Origin: UBA3910 sp002391465
GTDB lineage: Bacteria > Bacillota > Limnochordia > Darwinibacteriales > Darwinibacteriaceae
DNA: 64,000 nucleotides
NCBI GenBank assembly: GCA_030054835.1
Contig: JASGVS010000006.1
Location: 20,397-84,396, forward strand
Reading direction: 5' to 3'
Part shown: piece by piece, positions 16,236 to 24,313 of the stretch
Numbering within the stretch: position 1 is the first letter of the stretch
How the letters are laid out: each line of letters starts with the position of its first letter
Made by a program: the position numbers and the translations under genes
Notes under the pieces: generated by a model
Seen by the model: the letters and a program-made list of their open reading frames with translations, nothing else
Databases searched by the model: none
Told to the model about the DNA's origin: nothing

Positions 16236-17363
16236 CTAACCCACCTTGTCCCGAGGGCCATGGAATACTCCAAGGTGTGCACTGTGCCAGTTGCCAAGTT
16301 CAATGGAAGGCGATACTCGTGGCCAACCTTCATCGATACGTCTTCGAACAGCATCTATACTCGGAACCCCGTCTGTAGCGGAAAGTGATTCAACACAGCA
16401 GGCGCCAACTGCCGTTGCTAGCGTAACCGCCTCCTCTGGATCTGCTCCACGTATAACAGCTGCTAGGAATCCTGCGATAGAGGCGTCACCCGCTCCGGTT
16501 GTACCCTTTACCTGAACCTTAAAAACGGGTGAAAGGAGCTGACGATTATTCCAGCTTTCAGCTAGGAGCTCGCCAGCGTCAGAACCGGTCCGCAGGTACA
16601 GCCCATGATCTCCAAGTTTGAGCATGATAGTAGTGGCACCAAAATCTAGGAGCTTACCGCTAAGGCAATCGAGCAGTGCAGTGGTAATGGGGAGTCCTCC
16701 GTTCTTTACTGCTACAAATTTTTCTCTCTCAAGCATGTACAAAACCTCGTCTAGGCTGGGAAGAAATAGGTCTGCATAGGGCAGGACTCGGGCCAGTATG
16801 GTATGCCAATCGACTTTACCCGCTTCCGAGTTTGGATCGGGGAGAGCCAGATCGAGGCTTGTGATCCAGCCTTGTTCCTTTGCGTGGCGATAGATGGTTT
16901 CTAGATTACGGCCGTTATTAGTGTACAGCTGGCGCATTAAGGGGGGATAGCCGAGATGAAATAGTCCGGGCTTGAGGCCGGAAAGGCGTACATCATAAGC
17001 GGAGAACGTATCATTGGCACCAGGATGATGCAAAAAGAGCCGATCCGTATTTGGTGGACTGATTACAACGGTATACGATGAAGATACGTCTGGGCTAGTG
17101 ATGATGGTTTCTGTGGAGATACCTTCGTCTTCTAAAATACGGCGGGTAATGTCTCCCACGTAATCCGCTCCCAAACGAGCCATCAGAATAGGATCAAAGC
17201 CGAGACGTTTTAGTGTGATCCCGGTATTTGATACAGCACCGCCAGTAGAAAAGGTGATCTCCTCCATTTTTAGCAGCGAACCAGGTATCAATGAAGAAAG
17301 ATCGCCTAGTTCCCAGCGGGGGATAATGTCAAGGCACAGATGGCCTGCAACCACCACATTCAT
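16236..17363 (-). CDS. PfkB-family carbohydrate kinase
   Basis: The 375-residue protein shows both PfkB signatures: the N-terminal substrate region FSTGGAVSNTGITLKRLG and the C-terminal ATP/anion-hole motif VKGTTGAGDASIAGFLAAV, where the Asp of GAGD is the catalytic base. It phosphorylates a sugar or nucleoside; the exact substrate is not evident and no sugar operon is adjacent. ATG 17363 has GGGAGG at 7-8 nt; ATG 17369 is too close. A hairpin without T-run (CACCTGA/TCAGGTG, 16176-16196) lies downstream. The CRISPR trailer is about 110 bp upstream, so array transcription could read into it. Confidence 0.88.
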   Translation of the reverse strand: MNVVVAGHLCLDIIPRWELGDLSSLIPGSLLKMEEITFSTGGAVSNTGITLKRLGFDPILMARLGADYVGDITRRILEDEGISTETIITSPDVSSSYTVVISPPNTDRLFLHHPGANDTFSAYDVRLSGLKPGLFHLGYPPLMRQLYTNNGRNLETIYRHAKEQGWITSLDLALPDPNSEAGKVDWHTILARVLPYADLFLPSLDEVLYMLEREKFVAVKNGGLPITTALLDCLSGKLLDFGATTIMLKLGDHGLYLRTGSDAGELLAESWNNRQLLSPVFKVQVKGTTGAGDASIAGFLAAVIRGADPEEAVTLATAVGACCVESLSATDGVPSIDAVRRRIDEGWPRVSPSIELGNWHSAHLGVFHGPRDKVG

Positions 17364-17476
17364 CAGCATACCTCCCCAAATAAGTGCAATTACAGACTCA
17401 ATCTTCCTTTCTATTAGGCTTGTTCTACTCCTGTTTTGGAAATCCCTGGTATTTCCTTACCGCGAAGTCTTTCAAT

Positions 17477-17687
17477 GGATAACCCCCGCGTGTGCGGGAA
17501 GGACCTAGAGATCCAGATAGCATCCGCTTCCTGGCCGGGATCACCCCCGCGTGTGCGGGAAAGACAACGACTCAAACCTAAGCTGGGGTGTGAAACTAGG
17601 ATCAGCCCCGCGTGTGTGGGAAAGACCAGTAAAGTGTTGGTGGATCATCTACATAATCGGGATCAGCCCCGCGTGTGTGGGAAAGAC
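17477..17687 (-). CRISPR. CRISPR array 1: four repeats, three spacers, type I-E-like
   Basis: Repeats of 28 bp lie at 17477-17504, 17538-17565, 17599-17626 and 17660-17687; all three spacers are exactly 33 bp. On the plus strand the consensus begins GGATCAGCC and ends GGGAAAGAC, closely resembling the S. thermophilus type I-E repeat read backwards. By that analogy crRNA is made from the minus strand, with a 3' TGATCC handle. The two leftmost repeats deviate (GGATAACC, GGATCACC, and CGGG in place of TGGG), as expected of old, leader-distal repeats. No leader-like sequence adjoins the right end. Confidence 0.95.
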
Positions 17688-17833
17688 TTGGGTTCAGCTG
17701 AAGGTGAAGCACCTGATGACGTTTTTGATGGTTCTGCAGACGGATTTGAGTCTGCTGGTGATGGATCTTCCGCAAATAGCTGTAAATTCATTTTCTTAAT
17801 GAGCATCTGGCTCTTCCTCCTTAGTGTATAAAC

Positions 17834-18052
17834 CTAATCTTTCTGTTCGTACTGAATACCGCCATCTCCATCAAAAGGTGTTCTATGGTCATGTTCCCCA
17901 TCAAGAATTTCAATTGGAATTCTATTTGGGAAGGCTTTACAGGTTAGGTCTTTATTATAGTGCTTACAAGAAGAACAGGGTATTTCTAAAATGATAACCG
18001 TGTCTGAGAATTTATTTGGATTTGAATCCTCAATTATTCTTTTAATTTTCAT
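17834..18052 (-). CDS. Small CxxC protein between the two CRISPR arrays
   Basis: The 72-residue product reads MKIKRIIEDSNPNKFSD at the start, then IPCSSCKHYNKDLTCKAFPNR and IPIEILDGEHDHRTPFDGDGG. Cysteines in a CxxCxHY...CxAFP pattern plus HDH suggest a small metal-binding fold; similar CxxC..C.AFP..IP.EIL..H proteins occur as uncharacterised genes in many bacteria. Codons are AT-rich compared with the neighbours. It lies wholly within the 443 bp that separates the arrays. Function unknown. Confidence 0.65.
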   Translation of the reverse strand: MKIKRIIEDSNPNKFSDTVIILEIPCSSCKHYNKDLTCKAFPNRIPIEILDGEHDHRTPFDGDGGIQYEQKD

Positions 18053-18130
18053 GGATCTAAATCACTTCCTCTACTTTATAAACAGTTACTACACCCTTTC
18101 CCACTATATCTACTTCGGACTTTCCTATAA

Positions 18131-18402
18131 GGATCAGCCCCGCGTGTGTGGGAAAGACTCTGATCTACCGTCAACCCCCGCCTGTCGCTTAGGATCAGCC
18201 CCGCGTGTGTGGGAAAGACCCGATGGTAAGAAAACGGCGTCAATAGTGGGCAGGATCAGCCCCGCGTGTGTGGGAAAGACCGAAAACACCATAGACGAGC
18301 GCATATACAACACGGATCAGCCCCGCGTGTGTGGGAAAGACCTCACACTAAGCCAAGATGTATCGAGCGTATCAGGATCAGCCCCGCGTGTGTGGGAAAG
18401 AC
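18131..18402 (-). CRISPR. CRISPR array 2: five repeats, four spacers, type I-E-like
   Basis: Five identical 28-bp repeats lie at 18131-18158, 18192-18219, 18253-18280, 18314-18341 and 18375-18402, with four 33-bp spacers. The repeat equals the third and fourth repeats of array 1. If transcribed from the minus strand, the leader is the AT-rich DNA to the right of 18402. No two spacers match each other, and none matches another part of the window that I noticed. No cas gene is present in the flanks. Confidence 0.95.
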
Positions 18403-18690
18403 GCTTATTAGATCCCTTGTTTATCGGTTTTTCTGAGCTTAATGCCCGCCGTTTTTATTCACTTTTGATGCCGATCGGTGGGGGCAGTGTTCTCTGCTGC
18501 TGAGACCTGGGTGAGTCTGCATTTATTTCTTTTCTGGAATTACTTGGGGCATATCTCTTACCGTTCTGCTCAAACTGACTTATCCCGCTTCACGGAGGAT
18601 GACCCTCTTACTCAACTGTGGAGACAGCACATTTATCCTACCCTGGAAGTTTTCTTCTTCCGGTTCTTCCAGTGTTTCCCTGAATTTGTG
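18403..18690 (-). promoter_or_regulatory. Putative CRISPR leader and gene-free flank
   Basis: About 290 bp without a convincing gene, between array 2 and the terminator of rocD. The first 70 bp next to the repeat are T-rich on the plus strand (A-rich on the minus), as expected of a leader for a minus-strand array. Confidence 0.4.
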
Positions 18691-18691
18691 G

Positions 18692-18719
18692 AACGCCCCA
18701 ACCTTTTTGGTTGGGGTGT
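18692..18719 (-). terminator. Hairpin after rocD
   Basis: CCCCAACC-TTTTT-GGTTGGGG with additional outer pairs, 11 bp past the rocD stop. The minus-strand T-run is poor; the plus-strand T-rich tail is better. Confidence 0.5.
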
Positions 18720-18729
18720 TGTTTGCTTA

Positions 18730-19944
18730 TTATTTAAGAACTGGCTCTATGCGATCTAGTGCCCAGTCTATTTGTTCCTTAGTAATTACCAAAGGCGGAG
18801 CAAAGCGGATCGTCTGATGGTGGGTCTCTTTACAGAGCAGGCCTAGATGCATCAGATTTTCGCAGTAGGGTCTGGCGGTACCGAATTCCTCTTTAATCTC
18901 CACACCGATCAGCAGGCCTTTACCCCTAATGTCCTTCACCTTAGGGCTGGCGATCCTTCTCAAACCTGCCATGAAGTATTCGCCCAGTTCTTGTGCCCTT
19001 TGCGTCAAGTTTTCTTCTTGCAGTACTTCCAGGGCCGCTTCACCCACTGCAGAGGCCAGGGGATTGCCGCCAAAGGTGGAACCGTGATCACCGGGTGTGA
19101 AGACATCCATCACGTCACTTGAGGAGAGGATAGCCGAGACAGGGTAGACACCGCCTCCCAGCGCCTTACCTAAGGTGAGAATATCCGGTTTGGCATCTTC
19201 GTACTCATAGGCAAACAACTTGCCAGTACGACCCAGGCCGGTTTGGATTTCATCTAGTATGAGAAGCACATTGTTCTTTTTAGTGATTCTCCTTACGTCC
19301 CTTAGATACCCCTCCGGCGGGACTATTACCCCCGCTTCGCCCTGAATTGGTTCTAACAGGAATCCTATCGTGTTAGGCGTTATTGCTTCTTCCAGCGCCT
19401 TAGCGTCACCGTAGGGAATGATCTTAAAGCCAGGTGTGTAGGGGCCAAAACCACGGCGATACTGCTCCTCCGAAGAAAAGCTGATTACAGTAACCGTTCG
19501 GCCGTGGAAGTTGTTTTCACAGACGATAATTTCCCCTTGGTTTTTGGGCACACCCTTTTTTAACTCGCCCCATTTGCGTGCTGCTTTGATCGCCGTTTCC
19601 ACTGCTTCCGTCCCGGTGTTCATGGGTAGGGCCTTTTCAAAGCCGGCAAGCGTACATAGTTTTTCTAAAAAGGAGCCCATTGTTTCGTTATGGAAGGCAC
19701 GGGAGGTGATGGTGATCTTATCAGCCTGCTCCTTTAGGGCCTGCACTATTTTCGGATGTCTATGCCCGTGGCTGAGGGCAGAGTAGGCGGACAGCATATC
19801 CAAATAGCGCTTGCCCTCCACATCGTACACCCAGACACCTTCGCCCCGTGCGATTACAACAGGCAGGGGATGGTAGTTGTTGGCGCTGTAGGCTTCAGTC
19901 TGCCTGATTACTTGCTCTGTCCTGGACAATCTGATCAGCCCCAA
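18730..19944 (-). CDS. rocD: Ornithine aminotransferase
   Basis: The 404-residue PLP enzyme follows B. subtilis RocD throughout: NNYHPLPVVIARGEGVWVYD, MLSAYSALSHGHRHPKI, MNTGTEAVETAIKAARKWGE, NFHGRTVTVISFSSEEQYRRGFGPYTPG, LDEIQTGLGRTGK, the Schiff-base Lys in TLGKALGGGVYP, and ARPYCENLMHLGLLCKETHHQTIRFAPPLVI. It converts ornithine and 2-oxoglutarate to glutamate semialdehyde and glutamate. The start is probably TTG at 19944, 9 nt after the preceding stop, without a strong ribosome site, so translation may depend on the upstream gene. Confidence 0.93.
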   Translation of the reverse strand: MGLIRLSRTEQVIRQTEAYSANNYHPLPVVIARGEGVWVYDVEGKRYLDMLSAYSALSHGHRHPKIVQALKEQADKITITSRAFHNETMGSFLEKLCTLAGFEKALPMNTGTEAVETAIKAARKWGELKKGVPKNQGEIIVCENNFHGRTVTVISFSSEEQYRRGFGPYTPGFKIIPYGDAKALEEAITPNTIGFLLEPIQGEAGVIVPPEGYLRDVRRITKKNNVLLILDEIQTGLGRTGKLFAYEYEDAKPDILTLGKALGGGVYPVSAILSSSDVMDVFTPGDHGSTFGGNPLASAVGEAALEVLQEENLTQRAQELGEYFMAGLRRIASPKVKDIRGKGLLIGVEIKEEFGTARPYCENLMHLGLLCKETHHQTIRFAPPLVITKEQIDWALDRIEPVLK

Positions 19945-19953
19945 TCTGTGAAA

Positions 19954-21294
19954 TTAGACGAGTCTATGCTCCTTGAGGAAGGCCTCCAGTACCTCTGCGA
20001 GGTTGGGTGAACCAATTTCCTGCAGGTCATAACGCACCCGGACGTTGGGCTTGTCGATTTTGACCACCCTGGCCAGGTCAATGGGAGTACCTACAATCAC
20101 TGCATCGCAGTCGATGGCAGCAATGGTAGCTTCTAGGTCAGCGATCTGTTTGGCACCATAGCCCATGGCGGGCAGAACAGCGCCCAGGTGGGGGTAGAGC
20201 TTGTAAGTTTCGGCAAGCGAACGGACTGCATAGGGCCTTGGGTCAATGATCTCTGCCGCACCGTACTTCTGTGCAGCTAACGTACCAGCGCCCATGGACA
20301 TATCGCCGTGGGTGAGGGTGGGTCCGTCTTCTACAATGAGCACCCGTTTGCCGCGGATAACTTCCGGATTATCAACCTTGATGGGTGAGGCTCCGTCAAT
20401 AATCACGGCTGTGGGGTTAGCCATCCTCGTATTCGATCTGACCAGCTCAATGTTCTCCGGCGCAGCACTGTCCACTTTGTTGATAATCACAACGTCCGCC
20501 ATGCGCAGGTTGACTTCACCGGGGTAGTAGGAGAGTTCGTGTCCGGCCCTGTGCGGATCGGCAACTGTGATTAACAGGTCGGGTTTGTAAAAGGGGAAGT
20601 CATTGTTGCCGCCGTCCCACAGAATCACATCGCAGCCGTCAGGGTCGTTAACCGCTTCCGCTAGGATGGCTTCGTAATCTACACCGGCGTAGACCACGTT
20701 GCCCCGTTCAATATGGGGTTCGTACTCCTCCATCTCTTCAATGGTGCAGTCGTGTTTGGCCAAATCTTCAATGACTGCAAAACGCTGCACGCGCTGGGCA
20801 GCCAAGTCTCCGTAGGGCATGGGATGGCGTACAGCTACCACTTTCAGCCCTTTGGCTAAAAGAAGCTCGGCCACTCTGCGGGACGTTTGGCTCTTGCCCG
20901 TTCCGGTTCTGGTTGCACAAACCGCAATCACCGGCTTCTCGCTCTTGAGCATGGTCCGCTTTGGACCTAAGAGTACGAAGTTGGCACCGGCTGCGTTCAC
21001 AATAGCACTCAGGTTCATGGCATGTTCGTAAGGTACGTCGCTGTAGGAAAGGACACAGTCATCCACGTCGTATTTGGCAATCAGTTCTGGAAGTTCCCGC
21101 TCCTCAAAAATGGGGATTCCCTCTGGATACAGTTCACCGGCCAGTTCTGCCGGGTATTTCCTGCCGTGGATGTCCGGGATTTGGGTGGCAGTGAAGGCCA
21201 CTACGTTGTAGTTGGGGTTGTTGCGGTAATAGGTGTTGAAGTTGTGAAAGTCCCTGCCCGCAGCTCCCATAATTATCACGTTCTGCCTTGCCAT
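19954..21294 (-). CDS. COG2403-type GTPase / cyclic 2,3-diphosphoglycerate synthetase-like
   Basis: The 446-residue protein starts with a Rossmann-like domain (VIIMGAAGRDFHNFNTYYRNNP) and carries a central P-loop (CATRTGTGKSQTSRRVAELL), followed by VRHPMPYGDL, ILWDGGNNDFPFYKPDL and VVIINKVDSA. These are hallmarks of proteins annotated as cyclic 2,3-diphosphoglycerate synthetase or predicted GTPase. That activity is known in thermophilic methanogens; bacterial homologues are unproven and often lie near arginine/ornithine genes, as here beside rocD. A strong AAGGAGG precedes ATG 21294. Confidence 0.82.
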   Translation of the reverse strand: MARQNVIIMGAAGRDFHNFNTYYRNNPNYNVVAFTATQIPDIHGRKYPAELAGELYPEGIPIFEERELPELIAKYDVDDCVLSYSDVPYEHAMNLSAIVNAAGANFVLLGPKRTMLKSEKPVIAVCATRTGTGKSQTSRRVAELLLAKGLKVVAVRHPMPYGDLAAQRVQRFAVIEDLAKHDCTIEEMEEYEPHIERGNVVYAGVDYEAILAEAVNDPDGCDVILWDGGNNDFPFYKPDLLITVADPHRAGHELSYYPGEVNLRMADVVIINKVDSAAPENIELVRSNTRMANPTAVIIDGASPIKVDNPEVIRGKRVLIVEDGPTLTHGDMSMGAGTLAAQKYGAAEIIDPRPYAVRSLAETYKLYPHLGAVLPAMGYGAKQIADLEATIAAIDCDAVIVGTPIDLARVVKIDKPNVRVRYDLQEIGSPNLAEVLEAFLKEHRLV

Positions 21295-21435
21295 AAAAAT
21301 CCTCCTTTTTTCCTTTGTATCGGCCGTTCCATGCTTCCTCTATGAGTAAATTTACAAAAACCTACATAAATTTGCAACAAAATTCTCAATTGACACTTAA
21401 AGTTTACCATTACTTGGGATATTGTTCAAGGTAAA

Positions 21436-21463
21436 TTGCATTTTACCCCAGTCGTGGTATGAT
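21436..21463 (+). promoter_or_regulatory. SigA-type promoter for the 21499 gene
   Basis: TTGCAT at 21436-21441, 16-bp spacer, TATGAT at 21458-21463, 35 bp before the ATG. Confidence 0.55.
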
Positions 21464-21498
21464 AGGGAAAAGGATGAAATTGCTGGAAGGATAGGAAC

Positions 21499-22053
21499 AT
21501 GAAAAAAGAGAGGAAGTATGATGTGAAAAGAATTAGTTCACTGTTGGTTGTTGCCTTGGTCGTAGTACTCCTACCCGTCTCCGCCCTTGCCCAGTCTGGT
21601 TTTGTGCGCTATGAAAATGAGGGATTAGGTTTCTCAGTTATTTACCCTGGCGATTGGGAATACTATGAGGGTCTTATGGGCACCAGTTTCATTGCCCTAT
21701 CGCCTATGGAAAGCGCCAACGATGCGTTTCGGGAGAACTTCAATGTCACTATTGAAGACCTAGGCGGCTATTCCATATCATTGGATGATTACTACACATT
21801 AGGTATAAATCAACTAGCAGGTGCCATCATCGATTTTAAGTTAATTGGCGGCGGCGATACCGTTTTGGCTGGACGCCTAGCCAAGCTGGTTGTCTTCACA
21901 GGCACCCAAGGCGAGCTGGAGTTGAAATGGCTGCAGGGATACGTGTTAGTGGACGACCTCGCTTACGTTATCACCTTTGTGGCTGAGAGGGACCGTTTTG
22001 ACAGCTACATGCCTGACGTCTATACTGCCTTCAATACCTTTTCTGTCTGGTAG
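21499..22053 (+). CDS. Exported PsbP/DcrB-like protein
   Basis: The 184-residue product has a signal peptide (SSLLVVALVVVLLPVSALAQ) and a mature domain opening YENEGLGFSVIYPGDWEYYEG, the typical start of PsbP-like or DcrB-like domains, then ALSPMESANDAFRENFNVTIEDL and a closing FNTFSVW. Such domains are common in secreted Firmicute proteins; no activity is assigned. Either ATG 21499 (GGAAGGA, 7-nt spacing) or GTG 21523 (GAGGAAG) could start it; the second gives a more normal signal peptide. It has its own promoter and terminator. Confidence 0.75.
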   Translation: MKKERKYDVKRISSLLVVALVVVLLPVSALAQSGFVRYENEGLGFSVIYPGDWEYYEGLMGTSFIALSPMESANDAFRENFNVTIEDLGGYSISLDDYYTLGINQLAGAIIDFKLIGGGDTVLAGRLAKLVVFTGTQGELELKWLQGYVLVDDLAYVITFVAERDRFDSYMPDVYTAFNTFSVW

Positions 22054-22083
22054 GTTACAACAGTATAGAATCTTGGAAAGAAG

Positions 22084-22128
22084 AACACTCCTTCCTGGGG
22101 TAAGGCCCAGGGAAGGAGTGTTTTTTTT
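22084..22128 (+). terminator. Terminator after the 21499 gene
   Basis: ACACTCCTTCCTGGG / CCCAGGGAAGGAGTGT stem followed by eight T residues. Confidence 0.92.
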
Positions 22129-22134
22129 CAGTAT

Positions 22135-22668
22135 CTAGAATTTCTCGGTGAAGTCCTCAGCGGACATCCAGATTTCAACGGGCTTGCGGTCTGCGGCCAG
22201 GGCGTTTACCTTGCCATCTTTCCGAGGGGAAAAGGCAATGCGCAGAAACCGCAGCCAAAAATAGTTGAGCCAAGCCCAGAGGCCGGGGGGAATCTCTTCC
22301 ACCTGAAAGCCCAGTCTAGCTGCGGGTGGTGCCAGGATTGTGATTCCGGTCAGGGCTTTGATTGGCCTAGGGTCTTCTTTGAGCAGACTGCTCAGCAGGC
22401 GGAACTCGGCGAGCAGGTCTTTGTACAGGGCCCATTCGGGGGACCTGTGTTCAGCGTAGCGGGAGAGGGAAGTGTTGCTTAGATGCAGCTCGGCGATTAT
22501 ATCCCCTTTGGTTAAGACCACATCTCCCACCGTTTTGTCTTCCCGCTTGAACTTCCTATAAGCCACCTTTAGGAGCTTTTGCCTTGAGTTCGGCAGGAAG
22601 CGGGCTCTAATGAGCGTTTTGTAGACATACTCCCAAATGGAGCAGATCAACCATAGCAGCCTTCTCAT
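22135..22668 (-). CDS. YkoP-like protein
   Basis: The 177-residue protein resembles Bacillus YkoP: an N-terminal hydrophobic helix (LLWLICSIWEYVYK), a KFKREDKTVGDVVLTKGDIIAELHLSN core, IKALTGITILAPPAARLGFQVEEIP, and an ending with VEIWMSAEDF. YkoP proteins are uncharacterised but tend to neighbour polysaccharide deacetylases and envelope genes, as here. The ATG at 22668 lies 1 nt after the stop of the upstream gene, so the two are translationally coupled. Confidence 0.72.
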   Translation of the reverse strand: MRRLLWLICSIWEYVYKTLIRARFLPNSRQKLLKVAYRKFKREDKTVGDVVLTKGDIIAELHLSNTSLSRYAEHRSPEWALYKDLLAEFRLLSSLLKEDPRPIKALTGITILAPPAARLGFQVEEIPPGLWAWLNYFWLRFLRIAFSPRKDGKVNALAADRKPVEIWMSAEDFTEKF

Positions 22669-22669
22669 T

Positions 22670-24202
22670 TTACAGCGCCTCTTCCAGGGTCAACTCGTCC
22701 TTCACATAGTGGCGCTTAATGCTCGCGTCATACTCATCATCGGGGGCAATCAGTTGAATAACCGGGGTTACCAGGTGGTTGTTCTTCCACGTTACCCTGT
22801 ATTCTTGGTTATCCCGGATCAGGGTGGCCAGAATTGCCTGCAGGGCGGTTTCTTTGAACTCTTCCTGCCACTTCAGTGTTGTCTGGCTGTAATCGCGGAT
22901 CATCAGCTGTACCACCAGGCGTGCGTTCAATCGGTTGTCCTCCGCCACGGAAATATAGAAGTGTTCCACGTGCTTGCGCAGTGTGTCATGTTCTAGGATA
23001 GCCGTTTCAATGTTGCCCGGAAAGACGTTAGCTCCCCCGATGGAAACTGTGCCGTCGGAGCGGCTGTCCACGTAGACAAAGGGCAGCTTAAAGGGCTGAC
23101 GCTCCTTGCCGCCAAAGAGGCGGTTGATATCATAGCCGTGCTTGGCCATAATCGCCTTCATTTCATTGAAGTAAATAACCCGTCCCCGGTCGTGTACGTT
23201 GTACCTGACTAATGGAATCTGCGACCAGTAGGTAACCACAAAGCCATCTTCATGGCGCTCAAAGTGGTGCACTAACGGATGGTACTGAAATAGGTTGGGA
23301 AGGTTAGCAGCCCGGCCGAAAATGTCCTTTGCTAGACGGGGATCCAGCGTCGCCAAGCGCTTGATCTTCATGGCTAGCGGTGTTTCGGTGGCACAAGTTG
23401 CCCCAAAGTCCGATGCGCCGTAGGCGTTGATAATGTGTTTAGATGCTGCTTCCGGATCCACACCAATGCGCTCTGCCATGTAATTGCGCCAGGCTTCCGT
23501 TGTGGACTCGCCGCCTGTCACAAACACCACATTCAGTGCCTTCCAGTCGATGTCATCCCCTTCATCCACCAGCGATTTGGCGTAGACCGGATTGCCGAAG
23601 ACAATCAGGCGCTCAAAGTGCTTACCGAAAAAGCGGATGATCTCCAAACTCTCTTCCACATCTTCACCGGGAGAGACGGTGGTCAGCTTCCGCCTATCCC
23701 GTAGGGCAAGGTCGTTGCAGAGACGGAGAATGTCTGTACCGCTCACCCACGTACCTAAGGAGAAACCCACAACTACCAAGGCAGTTTCGCCGTTGGGGTT
23801 TAAATACTGGTCCCAGACCAAGCGAAAACTCGAGTTCGCTTTGCGTGCTTCATTGGAGCTTTTTAGCCAGTAGGAGGGCCTGCCCGAATAGCCGCTGCTG
23901 CGCTGGATAGAGTAGGCAGAACTGACTTTACCCGAAATTACCTGTTCAAACTCATTAGCCCTCAAATACGAGTCTTTATCTATGATAGGAAGCTTATGGA
24001 AGTTACGTGTAGAGAGGAAGAAGGGCACGTAACCCAGATGCTCCTTCACCAGCCGTCGATAGGCGGGAATGGTGCTTACTGCCCGCATGTAAATGAGGGA
24101 GGCATGGATTTTGCCTGCACCTTCAATTAGCCAGGCCGGGGCGTTAGCTGCGAAAAAAGCGATGATGAAGTGCCGGAGTTCGTTGAAGATTTTTCTAAGC
24201 AT
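22670..24202 (-). CDS. Adenylate-forming enzyme of the phenylacetate-CoA ligase (PaaK/CapK) family
   Basis: The 510-residue protein contains an adenylation core: SIQRSSGYSGRPSYWLKS corresponds to the phosphate loop, VVFVTGGESTTEAWRNYM and INAYGASDFGATCATE to the adenine-binding region, and VRYNVHDRGRVIYF to the ribose-binding D/R motif. CapK-type relatives act in polysaccharide or peptide biosynthesis rather than aromatic degradation. Context (upstream deacetylase, downstream YkoP-like protein) points to an envelope-modification role, by inference. The acid substrate is unknown. Confidence 0.8.
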   Translation of the reverse strand: MLRKIFNELRHFIIAFFAANAPAWLIEGAGKIHASLIYMRAVSTIPAYRRLVKEHLGYVPFFLSTRNFHKLPIIDKDSYLRANEFEQVISGKVSSAYSIQRSSGYSGRPSYWLKSSNEARKANSSFRLVWDQYLNPNGETALVVVGFSLGTWVSGTDILRLCNDLALRDRRKLTTVSPGEDVEESLEIIRFFGKHFERLIVFGNPVYAKSLVDEGDDIDWKALNVVFVTGGESTTEAWRNYMAERIGVDPEAASKHIINAYGASDFGATCATETPLAMKIKRLATLDPRLAKDIFGRAANLPNLFQYHPLVHHFERHEDGFVVTYWSQIPLVRYNVHDRGRVIYFNEMKAIMAKHGYDINRLFGGKERQPFKLPFVYVDSRSDGTVSIGGANVFPGNIETAILEHDTLRKHVEHFYISVAEDNRLNARLVVQLMIRDYSQTTLKWQEEFKETALQAILATLIRDNQEYRVTWKNNHLVTPVIQLIAPDDEYDASIKRHYVKDELTLEEAL

Positions 24203-24313
24203 GATTTTTTTATTCCACCTAACTTATTGTATTCCGTTGTATGGCTTATCCGGTCCTTACCCAGGCGGGTCCGGATTCCTCCCTTACGGGCTGGATTGGC
24301 GGATTTTCGTGTG

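Noticed and set aside
17436..17831. Open frame with repeated PRVCGKD-like motifs, and a similar one at 17991-18503
   Set aside because: The repeated peptide is the CRISPR repeat read as codons; no ribosome site supports either frame.
21390..21395. Perfect TTGACA as -35 element
   Set aside because: No acceptable -10 lies 15-19 bp downstream; the TTGCAT/TATGAT pair nearer the gene is better.
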